DNA of 16,521 nt from an uncultured Pseudomonadota bacterium (lineage in GTDB: Bacteria > Pseudomonadota > Gammaproteobacteria > Methylococcales > Methylomonadaceae): positions 1 to 16,521 of the forward strand of contig CAIVBX010000255.1 of assembly GCA_903904275.1 (NCBI GenBank), in the 5' to 3' direction. Numbering within the stretch: position 1 is the first letter of the stretch; the number at the start of each line of letters is the position of its first letter. A program made the translations under genes and the position numbers. Shown piece after piece: positions 1-8,000 of the stretch. The notes under the pieces were generated by a model. The model made no database searches. It was not told the origin of the DNA and was given only the letters and a program-made list of their open reading frames with translations.

Positions 1-1
1 G

Positions 2-1111
2 GTGGTGATTGATAGAATTTCGTATTTTTATGAACACGAAAACTCGAACATTCACCGCGCGGCGCATGAACTCGCAGCGCGTTCAACCGATGCCTATGAA
101 AAAGCGCGTCAAACGGTAGCGAATTTCATCAATGCGCCATCGCCTGACAACATCATTTTTGTGCGTGGTACAACCGAAGCAATTAACTTAATTGCTAAAA
201 GTTGGGGTTTGCAAAATATTAAAGAAGGCGACGAAATTGTCATTACTTGGCTCGAGCATCACGCAAACATTGTGCCTTGGCAACAACTGTGTAAAGTGAC
301 TGGCGCGGTTTTGCGCGTTGCACCCGTTGATGATAATGGTCAAGTTTTACTTGATGAATATCAAAAATTGCTCAACGCAAAAACAAAACTCGTGTCATTT
401 ACGCAAGTTTCAAATGCACTCGGCACAATTACGCCAGCTCATGAAATGATTGATTTAGCGCATCGTGTTGGCGCGAAAGTGTTACTCGATGGCGCACAAT
501 CGGTTTCACATATTTCTGCTGACGTGCAAAGTTTGGATTGTGATTGGCTGGTATTTTCGGGTCATAAAATTTTTGCACCGACGGGAATTGGCGTGGTTTA
601 TGGCAAAAGTGATTTGCTCGAAGCCACACAACCTTGGCAAGGCGGCGGCAACATGATTGAAGATGTGACATTTGAACACACACGTTATCAACCAGCACCT
701 GCAAAATTTGAAGCGGGAACAGGAAACATTGCGGATGCTGTCGGTTTGGGTGCAGCGTTGGAATATGTGCAAAAAATTGGCATTCAAAACATTGCTGTTT
801 ATGAACACGATTTGCTTGCTTATGCGATGGAAGCCTTGCGCCGAATTGATGGTTTAACGTTAATCGGCACGGCAAAAGAAAAAACCAGCGTTTTATCTTT
901 TGTGTTGAAAGGTCACACAACAACCGAAATCGGCGAAGCCTTGAATAAAGTCGGCATTGCAGTTCGCAGCGGACATCATTGCGCTCAACCAATTTTGCGA
1001 CGTTTTGGTTTAGAAGCGACCGTTCGTCCATCTCTGGCTTTTTACAACACGCATGATGAAGTTGACCATTTAGTTAATACTGTGAGAAAAATTAAATCTG
1101 GAAATTTTTAA
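2..1111 (+). CDS. sufS: Cysteine desulfurase SufS, 5' end cut by the window
   Basis: PLP-dependent cysteine desulfurase that takes sulfur from L-cysteine as a persulfide for SUF-type iron-sulfur cluster assembly in the cytoplasm. Visible motifs are the FVRGTTEAINL segment (about residues 53-63), the EHHANIVPW segment with the cofactor-stacking His86, the Schiff-base lysine Lys189 in SGHK, and the persulfide cysteine Cys327 in RSGHHCAQP. Each of these three residues is exactly 37 lower than its E. coli SufS counterpart (His123, Lys226, Cys364, from memory), so about 37 N-terminal residues lie outside the window. The same offset does not fit CsdA, which favours SufS. The GTG at position 2 is therefore only the first visible codon, not the true start. 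No other suf gene follows: the next gene is convergent, so sufS would be last in its operon. Family assignment is firm. Confidence 0.93.
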   Translation: MVIDRISYFYEHENSNIHRAAHELAARSTDAYEKARQTVANFINAPSPDNIIFVRGTTEAINLIAKSWGLQNIKEGDEIVITWLEHHANIVPWQQLCKVTGAVLRVAPVDDNGQVLLDEYQKLLNAKTKLVSFTQVSNALGTITPAHEMIDLAHRVGAKVLLDGAQSVSHISADVQSLDCDWLVFSGHKIFAPTGIGVVYGKSDLLEATQPWQGGGNMIEDVTFEHTRYQPAPAKFEAGTGNIADAVGLGAALEYVQKIGIQNIAVYEHDLLAYAMEALRRIDGLTLIGTAKEKTSVLSFVLKGHTTTEIGEALNKVGIAVRSGHHCAQPILRRFGLEATVRPSLAFYNTHDEVDHLVNTVRKIKSGNF

Positions 1112-1172
1112 TTTACTACAAAAAGTAGAATTGCAATATCTCTTATGAGGTTTTGCGATTTTTGCTTACATT

Positions 1173-1204
1173 AACGAGTTTTTAACCATGGTTAAAAACT
1201 CGTT
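1173..1204. terminator. Perfect 32-bp palindrome between convergent genes, probable bidirectional terminator
   Basis: This stretch is a perfect inverted repeat with arms of 16 bases, centred on CCATGG at 1186-1191. It sits 61 bp past the sufS stop and 41 bp past the stop of the convergent transporter gene on the other strand. The plus-strand arm ends in CGTTTTGTTG, a short and imperfect U-tract; the minus-strand side has almost none. A transcription terminator serving both genes is the simplest reading, though the stem is AT-rich. A protein-binding palindrome is the alternative. Confidence 0.65.
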
Positions 1205-1245
1205 TTGTTGACCATTATTGCTTAATTCTTATGTCAGATTGAGTA

Positions 1246-2883
1246 TTAAATAAAAAATTTACTCACATTCATTAACGTTTTATAAATTCCCCACACCAAT
1301 GGAATTCCAACCACAAACCATGCGGTACAAACCAAAATAAGTGGTGTTGATGTCACCATATCGTCCGCTTCATCTGCGCCAATTTCTTCATCGTGAATTT
1401 TGTCTTGAGCTAAATGTTTTTCGTATGCAAGTTCTTCGGCATTCATAAACCATTTCTCGTCAACAGGACGAATCAGCAAATTACAAATTAAACCGATAAC
1501 TAAAAGCCCCGCTAAAATCCACATAGTTTGGTTATAAACTTGTTCGCGCGGAATGCCTAAACTGAGTTGATAATCACGCATATAATTCACAATCACTGGA
1601 CCTAAAACACCAGCAGTTGCCCATGCGGTTAATAATCGACCATGAATTGCACCAACCATTTGTGTACCGAATAAATCAGCTAAATACGCAGGAACAGTTG
1701 CAAAACCGCCGCCATACATACTTAAAATTAAACAAAATGCGCCGACGAATAACACTTTATTTCCTGCCATCGCGCTGGCTGAAACACTTAAATACAACGC
1801 GCTACCAACAACGAAAAAAATAAAAAATGTCAATTTTCGTCCCAATTTGTCCGATAAACTACCCCAGAAAAAACGTCCGCCGATGTTGAATAAACTTAAT
1901 AATGCGGTGAAACCAGCAGCAACGGTCGCAATCGTCGCAAGTTCAGGTTTATCGAGTTGGCTGTAAGTTTTTTCTAAACCGATTAAGTGTCCGCCGAAAA
2001 CTTCTTGCAACATCGGTGATGACATACCAATTACGCCAATGCCAGCACTCACATTCATACACAATGCACCCCATAACAACCAAAATTGTTTAATTTTGAA
2101 CACATTTTTAACGTGAACATGGTGTGGTGTAACCATTTTGTTTTCCGATAAAACAGGCGGTGTCCAACCAATAGGCTGCCAACCTGAAACAGGCAATCGG
2201 TAAGTCATCGCACCTGCTATCATGAAAACAAAATAAATCCCCGCCATTGCAATAAAGGTTTGCATTACACCAACATCCGTTTCAGTTGCAAAATGCCCCA
2301 TTAACAAAGTTGCTAACGGTGAGCCAATCATCGCGCCACCGCCAAAACCCATAATTGCCATACCTGTTGCCATACCGCGACGGTCAGGAAACCATTTAAT
2401 CAGCATCGAAACAGGGGAAATATAACCCAACCCCAAACCAATGCCGCCGATAACACCTGAACCTAAAAGCATGAGCCAAAATTGATGTGAATAAATTCCA
2501 AACGCCGATAAAAGCATTCCGCCACACCAACATAAAGCACTAATAACACCTGCTTTGCGTGAACCAACGTGTTCAAGCCATCCGCCCCAAATTGCCGCTG
2601 AAGAACCTAAAAATACAAAAAATAAAGTGTACATCCAGCCAAGCGTTGAAATTTTCCAATCGCATGTCGTGACAAATAATTCGGCAAAAAATCCCATGTC
2701 CACAGGACAAGCAATGCTTTGTTTAATACCTATCGCTTTGGAAAGAGGCAACCAAAATACTGAAAAACCATACGCCATACCAATACATAAATGAATCGCA
2801 AGCGCGGCAGGTGGCAAAAGCCAACGATTAAAACCTGCGCCTGCAATAGTGTGTTTTTTGTCTAAAAAATCGAAAATTATCAT
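1246..2883 (-). CDS. MFS transporter, oxalate/formate antiporter (OFA) family-like
   Basis: Inner-membrane major facilitator protein of 545 residues. The N-terminus NRWLLPPAALAIHLCIGMAY (residues 19-38) is typical of the OFA family, whose members exchange or take up small carboxylates; the substrate here cannot be read from sequence. About twelve hydrophobic segments are visible. A degenerate motif A (GGWLEHVGSRK, 100-110) follows TM2 and a good one (GSLSDKLGRK, 341-350) follows TM8. The loop after TM1 is long and carries Cys59 and Cys74. After TM12 there is an acidic stretch (about 488-508, DEEIGADEADD) and then an extra hydrophobic helix (about 513-533), so 13 membrane segments are possible. 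The ATG at 2883 gives the usual family N-terminus, but no clear Shine-Dalgarno precedes it. It is transcribed alone, divergent from ybiB and convergent with sufS. Confidence 0.85.
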   Translation of the reverse strand: MIIFDFLDKKHTIAGAGFNRWLLPPAALAIHLCIGMAYGFSVFWLPLSKAIGIKQSIACPVDMGFFAELFVTTCDWKISTLGWMYTLFFVFLGSSAAIWGGWLEHVGSRKAGVISALCWCGGMLLSAFGIYSHQFWLMLLGSGVIGGIGLGLGYISPVSMLIKWFPDRRGMATGMAIMGFGGGAMIGSPLATLLMGHFATETDVGVMQTFIAMAGIYFVFMIAGAMTYRLPVSGWQPIGWTPPVLSENKMVTPHHVHVKNVFKIKQFWLLWGALCMNVSAGIGVIGMSSPMLQEVFGGHLIGLEKTYSQLDKPELATIATVAAGFTALLSLFNIGGRFFWGSLSDKLGRKLTFFIFFVVGSALYLSVSASAMAGNKVLFVGAFCLILSMYGGGFATVPAYLADLFGTQMVGAIHGRLLTAWATAGVLGPVIVNYMRDYQLSLGIPREQVYNQTMWILAGLLVIGLICNLLIRPVDEKWFMNAEELAYEKHLAQDKIHDEEIGADEADDMVTSTPLILVCTAWFVVGIPLVWGIYKTLMNVSKFFI

Positions 2884-3007
2884 TTTAAAAATTTGTGTGA
2901 ATAAAAATCGCTGTATTTTACGCGGTTGTTTGAATTACTTAAAATTGTATGCAATTGGTTTTGTGTCGTGTTATTTTTGCTTTATCAACCATTATTCGAG
3001 ATTAACC
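2884..3007. promoter_or_regulatory. Divergent intergenic region expected to hold promoters for the transporter and ybiB
   Basis: These 124 bp separate the start codons of two divergent genes, so both promoters are expected here. On the plus strand TTGTTT (2926-2931), a 16-base gap and TATGCA (2948-2953) could be a weak sigma-70 promoter. No good operator dyad is visible. A GAG at 2998-3000, seven bases before the ATG at 3008, is a weak ribosome-binding site for ybiB. The call rests on gene arrangement more than on motif quality. Confidence 0.35.
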
Positions 3008-4027
3008 ATGACATTTACCCACCATGAACACACGCCTTCCGAAGAACATCCTTTTGCTGAAATTGTCCGCATTTTAGGTAAAGGCAAAAAAGGTTCTCGA
3101 CCTCTTACACAAGATGAAGCCTACAAAGCCATGGAAATGATTTTGGCGGATGATGTTTTACCGATTCAACTGGGCGCGTTTTTAATGTTGATGCGTGTAA
3201 AAGAAGAAACCGCCGAAGAATTAGCAGGTTTTGCCCAAGCGGGACGCGAATTTTTTAAATTTTCACACGACGTAAAAGTGGATTTAGATTGGTCATCTTA
3301 CGCTGGCAAACGCCGTCATTTACCTTGGTTTTTGTTGTCGGCGTTACTTTTAGTTGAAAATGGTATTACGGTTTTTATGCACGGCGCAGAAGGACATTCA
3401 CCCGATAGAATTTACACTGAAAATGTGTTGCATTATTTGAATTTAAAAGCCGCAACATCAATCGAAGATGCGCAAAATCAATTACAAACACAAAAATTTA
3501 GTTATTTGTCGCTAGAACATTTTTGCCCAAAATTACACGATATTATTCAATTACGTCCGATTTTAGGATTACGTTCGCCTGTTCATACGTTAGTGCGTTT
3601 GTTGAATCCATTTGATGCGCCGTACAGCATTCAAGGTATTTTTCATCCAAGTTATCGTGCTGTTCATCAACACGCGGCAATGCTTTTAAATCAACCACAC
3701 ATGGCGGTTTTAAAAGGTGAGGGCGGTGAAACAGAACGAAACCCAGACATAGAATGTTTAGTTCAAAGCGTTCATAACGGTGAATTAAGCGATGAAAACT
3801 GGGACGCATTATTCACACATCGACACGTTAAAGCGGAAGATTTAAATCCTGAACAATTAGCACAACTTTGGCGCGGTAAAATTGATGATGAATTTGCCGA
3901 AGCTAGCGTGATTGGCACAGCGGCAGTTACGTTAAAATTATTAGGTAAAGTTGAAACAAAAAAAGCCGCATACGAATTAGCCACTAGTTTTTGGGCAAAT
4001 CGTAATAAACAAAAATTTTCAAATTAA
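3008..4027 (+). CDS. ybiB: YbiB-like TrpD2 family protein (glycosyltransferase-fold nucleic-acid-binding protein)
   Basis: A 339-residue homologue of E. coli YbiB (about 320 residues), the defining member of the TrpD2 family. This family has the fold of anthranilate phosphoribosyltransferase TrpD but binds DNA/RNA, and no TrpD activity has been found for YbiB. Visible hallmarks are the N-terminal helical part with ADDVLPIQLGAFLMLMRVKE (47-66), the YAGKRRHLPWFLLSALLLVE segment (98-117) followed by the HG pair at 125-126, LRSPVHTLVRLLNPF (188-202) where TrpD has its NLLGPL-type loop, and VLKGEGGETERNPD (234-247). The canonical TrpD GTGGD phosphoribosyl-diphosphate loop is missing, as expected for TrpD2. 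The frame is open from 2849, but the ATG at 3008 gives a family-like N-terminus and avoids overlap with the divergent gene. Its stop lies 6 bp before pyrB, which suggests co-transcription. Confidence 0.85.
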   Translation: MTFTHHEHTPSEEHPFAEIVRILGKGKKGSRPLTQDEAYKAMEMILADDVLPIQLGAFLMLMRVKEETAEELAGFAQAGREFFKFSHDVKVDLDWSSYAGKRRHLPWFLLSALLLVENGITVFMHGAEGHSPDRIYTENVLHYLNLKAATSIEDAQNQLQTQKFSYLSLEHFCPKLHDIIQLRPILGLRSPVHTLVRLLNPFDAPYSIQGIFHPSYRAVHQHAAMLLNQPHMAVLKGEGGETERNPDIECLVQSVHNGELSDENWDALFTHRHVKAEDLNPEQLAQLWRGKIDDEFAEASVIGTAAVTLKLLGKVETKKAAYELATSFWANRNKQKFSN

Positions 4028-4033
4028 AAAATC

Positions 4034-4984
4034 ATGACAAATTTACAACTCACTGCCAACGGCAAATTGAAACATTTTTTAACGCCAGAAGGCTTAAACG
4101 CGGCACTTTTAACGCAAATTCTCGACACTGCCGAAACATTTATTGACCGTTCACATTCGCAACCACAAATTAAATCTGTGCCATTGTTGCGTGATAAAAC
4201 GGTGGTGAATTTGTTTTTTGAAAATAGCACCCGAACCCGCACGACATTTGAACTAGCGGCAAGAAAATTGGGTGCAGAAGTTATCAATATGAACATTGCC
4301 ACGTCAGCAACATCAAAAGGCGAAAGTTTGCTTGATACGATTCGGAACTTAGAAGCAATGTTTGTTGATGGTTTTGTTGTACGTCATGCAGTAAGTGGCG
4401 CGGCGCATTTTATCGCACAACAAACGGCAGAAAATATCAGCGTTATCAATGCAGGCGATGGTCAACACGCGCATCCAACACAAGCAATGCTTGATATGTT
4501 CACGATTCGTCAACATAAAAAAGATTTTTCAAATTTGCGCGTCGCGATTATTGGCGACATTTTGCATTCTCGCGTGGCGCGTTCTGAAATTCATGCGTTA
4601 AACATTTTAGGAGCAAAAGAAGTGCGTGTGATTGCACCTAAAACATTGTTACCCGCTGAAATTAAATCGCTAGGCGTAACAGTTTCGCACGATTTATTTG
4701 AAGGTTTGCAAGATATTGACGTGGTAATTATGTTGCGATTACAAAAAGAACGCATGACTTCGGCGTTATTACCAAGTGAAAGTGAGTATTTCAATTGTTT
4801 TGGTTTAACAGCTGAAAAATTAAAATTCGCAAAACCCGATGCGATTGTGATGCACCCAGGTCCTATAAATCGTGGTGTTGAAATTGATTCAAGTATTGCC
4901 GATGGTAAGCAATCGGTTATTTTGCAACAAGTCAGCAATGGTGTTGCAGTGCGAATGGCTGTCATGGCAATGACAATGCAATAA
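4034..4984 (+). CDS. pyrB: Aspartate carbamoyltransferase catalytic subunit
   Basis: Catalyses carbamoyl phosphate + L-aspartate to N-carbamoyl-aspartate, the committed step of pyrimidine synthesis, in the cytoplasm. The 316 residues carry the full catalytic set: the carbamoyl-phosphate loop S65-T-R-T-R69, the mobile loop residues Ser91 and Lys95 (SATSKGES, equivalent to E. coli Ser80/Lys84), HPTQ at 147-150, the aspartate-side segment MLRLQKERM, and HPGPINRG starting at His274. The nearest relatives appear to be the Pseudomonas-type chains rather than the E. coli PyrB/PyrI type: no pyrI follows, and neither does the pyrC' dihydroorotase-like gene that usually accompanies Pseudomonas-type pyrB. 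The start is 6 bp after the ybiB stop with no visible Shine-Dalgarno, so translational coupling to ybiB is likely. Confidence 0.95.
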   Translation: MTNLQLTANGKLKHFLTPEGLNAALLTQILDTAETFIDRSHSQPQIKSVPLLRDKTVVNLFFENSTRTRTTFELAARKLGAEVINMNIATSATSKGESLLDTIRNLEAMFVDGFVVRHAVSGAAHFIAQQTAENISVINAGDGQHAHPTQAMLDMFTIRQHKKDFSNLRVAIIGDILHSRVARSEIHALNILGAKEVRVIAPKTLLPAEIKSLGVTVSHDLFEGLQDIDVVIMLRLQKERMTSALLPSESEYFNCFGLTAEKLKFAKPDAIVMHPGPINRGVEIDSSIADGKQSVILQQVSNGVAVRMAVMAMTMQ

Positions 4985-5083
4985 CGACAAATTTGGCAAT
5001 TTCACGATGAATCAGCGCATGGCGTTAATGAAGCGATTTATCAAGTTATTCGGCAAAGAACTTTAAGTCATAAAATTCATTAA
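4985..5083 (+). other. In-frame 32-codon extension after the pyrB stop, possible gene remnant
   Basis: Immediately after the pyrB TAA the same frame stays open for 32 codons to a second TAA at 5081-5083. The peptide starts RQIWQFHDESAHG and continues NEAIYQVIRQRTLSHKIH, a protein-like composition with an amphipathic helix. There is no start codon of its own in this frame near the beginning. The AIYQVIRQR part faintly recalls the first helix of nitroreductase/BluB proteins (AxYxxIxxRR), so it could be a leftover gene start, but this is a guess from a few residues. It could equally be chance. A 19-codon ATG frame at 5007-5066 overlaps it and looks no better. Confidence 0.2.
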
Positions 5084-5098
5084 GCAGAGGTTATTGTT

Positions 5099-8000
5099 AT
5101 GAAAACCGAAAAAAAATCGATACTGTTTATTGATTCAACAATTGCCAATGCACCCGATTTACTTGCAAACATTGATACGTCGAGTGCGAAAGTTGTTTTT
5201 CTTAATGCAAAAACGAATACGTTGTCACAAATCGTCACCGCATTACAGGGACAAAAAAACCTTGATGCCATTCACATTATTTCACACGGGGCGAGCGGGG
5301 AATTAGATTTTGCTAATGGAACACTAACTAGCGAAAACATCTCTCAAAACACGCCACTGCTAAAAAAAATTGGACAATCGCTCTCTAAAGATGGCGATAT
5401 TTTGCTTTATGGTTGTGACATTGCAAAAGGCGAAAAAGGCGTTGATTTTGTGAATTTACTCGCCAATTTAACGCACGCAGATATTGCCGCAAGTAATGAT
5501 TTAACAGGAGCAAGTGCGTTAGGCGGTGATTGGGATTTAGAAGTTCATAGCGGAAAAATAGAAAGTGCGGCAATTTCAGCCCCGAATTATCAAGGACTGT
5601 TATTAGCTGCGCCGAGTTCGGTTAAAGATGCGGCAGGCAATATATTTTTGCTGGGAAAGTATTTTGAGCTGGGAATTTCACCTGATGGTAACTTTGGAAC
5701 AAGCGCGTCACCACCTACTGGCTATTACAAAGGTATTGGTGAAACGAAAGTTGGGATGGTTTATAACCCTTTCGGATTTGGTACAGGGCATGATGCTTAC
5801 AATATTGATTTCTTTTTACCTGGCAACCCATTTGAAATTTTTACCGTTGGTTATATACAAGGCGCAACAACCGCCTACGGTACAAATTACAATTTAGGGA
5901 GTTTGCATCAAGTTACCAATGTTTCGCTCACTAATACATCTTCAGGCAACACGCTTTCGGCTACTTACGTTGGAATTTACAACGCAAAATTACAAGTCAC
6001 GATTACTTACAGTTTTGGCATCGATGATTTGTATTATTCGGCAAATGTCACATTAAAAAATATCAGTGCTTCAACGTTGAACGATGCACGTTATATGCGA
6101 ATGGTGAACGCAGATAACACAACGGATTACACAGGCAATTACAACACCGTCAACACCATTCAATATCAACAACCTACGAGTGGATCAGCTCTAGTTCTTG
6201 CGTCGAATCCGACAAATGATTCTTATCAACTTGCCTCAGGCTATCCTACAATTTTTGGTTATTATTCAACAGACCCAAACACGCGGGTAGCTAATGGTTT
6301 TAATACCAGTACTACTCCTGTAAATCCTTTCGATCTACTTGCTTATGCAACTGTTCCTGCTGTCGGATCAACAAATACGGCAAATTACGCCATCAGCCTT
6401 ACTTATGATGCGGGGCAATTGTTAGCAGGTGAGAGCAAATCATTTACTTACTCATCTTTGCTTACAAGCAATGTTGCCAGTACGGTTGCAGCAATTAACA
6501 GTGATACACCTCCTACTTTTATAGGAGGCGTAAATGCTGGTTTAACCATTGCACAAAATGCGGCAATCACGCCGATTAGTAACACGATATTGAAAGTGGT
6601 TGATGCTGAACAAGGTGCTGCACTGCTTACCTACACAATTACAACTGCCACTACAAAAGGAACTTTAAGTAAAAGCGGTGTTTCATTAACCGTTGGCGAT
6701 ACTTTTGCTCAAAACGATATTGATACAGGAAAGATTACTTACGCACCAACCGTTAATCTCAATGGTGCAGATTCACTTACGTTTAGCGTAACTGACGGGG
6801 CGGGCGGAACGATAACAGGGCAGACGTTTAACATTTCTATTACCCCTGTAAATACTCCTCACACAGGTGCGCCGTCCATTTCAGGTACACCAATTCCAAA
6901 TAATACGCTAACAGCTGCAATGAATACATTGGCTGATGCAGACGGTTTCACCTCGCTCACTTGGCAATGGCAAGCGTCTTCTGACGGCATTACTTGGACA
7001 GATATTACGGGAGCAACAGCCTCGACATACACATTAACAACGACTGAATCAGCAAAGTTAGTTCGAGTTCAAGCAAGCTGGGTGGGTGGAGGTTTTGCTG
7101 AAAACGAAGTCAGTAACACAAAAAGTATTGATCCAAATTTAGCGGCAATTACCGCAAGTAGCGCACTTATTGAGCCAATTGCATTACCGTCTACAGCAAC
7201 GAGTACGGGCGTTGATGTATTTGATTTCACGATTAACGATGGCGTATCAGATGGTTTGCCAACGTTAATTTCTCAAATCGTACTTAACACGTCAGGAAGC
7301 GCAGATTTTAATAAAGTTAAATGGCTGTTAAATGGTTCGGGAATTACCACGCCAGTCGAAGGAATTTATAATAACGTCACAAATTCGCTTACATTTCCAA
7401 GTTTAAACATTTCAGTTGCAAATACCCAAAGCCAAACCTACACCGTCAGTGCTTATTTCACTAACAACACAGGCTTAATAGATGGACAAACGTATGGTTT
7501 ATCACTCGCGCCAAATAGCGGCGTAAATGTTGCGACATCGGGTAGTACCCAATTGCAATTGGCGCAAACAACAATCACAAATGGCACAGGCTCAGCAGTC
7601 GATGTCATCGCAACGAAGTTAGTTTTTAACACTCAGCCTGATGGCTCTGTTAGTGGTTCTGCTCTCACGACACAGCCTATGGTAAATGCAACAGATGCTG
7701 TTAATAACGTAGATTTGGATTTTACGGGGACGGTTGTATTAAGTGAAAACTCAAGTGGCAGTTTGTCTGGCTATTTATCGCTTGCTGAAACGCTAGGTGT
7801 TGCCAGTTTTAGCGGCATTAGTTACACCGCGACCGCTGACCATGAAACATTTCAAATTTCTGCTAGCACGGCAGGATTGGCAACCGCTGTTTCAACGGCG
7901 GTTGATTCAAATGTAGTTGCCACAAAATTAGAATTTTCTACCCAACCTTCGCCCACTAGCATTGAAAATGGCGGTTCAACACTTTTTACCGCCGTTCCAG

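Noticed and set aside
429..1031. 200-codon open frame on the minus strand inside sufS
   Set aside because: It is a mirror of the sufS coding frame; composition is unlike a protein and sufS is unambiguous here.
2911..2926. Possible LexA box upstream of ybiB, looked for because E. coli ybiB is in the LexA regulon
   Set aside because: A CTGT half-site is present, but the partner position reads CGGT rather than ACAG.
2849..3007. 53-codon N-terminal extension of ybiB
   Set aside because: It would overlap the start of the divergent transporter gene and encodes a Cys/Ile-rich peptide unlike any YbiB N-terminus; the ATG at 3008 fits the family.
5007..5066. 19-codon ATG frame between pyrB and the giant gene
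   Set aside because: Too short, no ribosome-binding site, and overlapped by the in-frame pyrB continuation; no reason to prefer it.
5046..5076. Possible promoter (TTATTC ... TAAAAT) before the giant gene
   Set aside because: The -35 match is poor and the spacing of 19 is long; a promoter is likely in this gap but cannot be placed.
5600..5614. LapG-type protease site (TAAG/PAAG) near the giant protein's N-terminus
   Set aside because: The sequence is LLLAAPSS; the required AAG core is absent and no LapD/LapG genes lie in the window.
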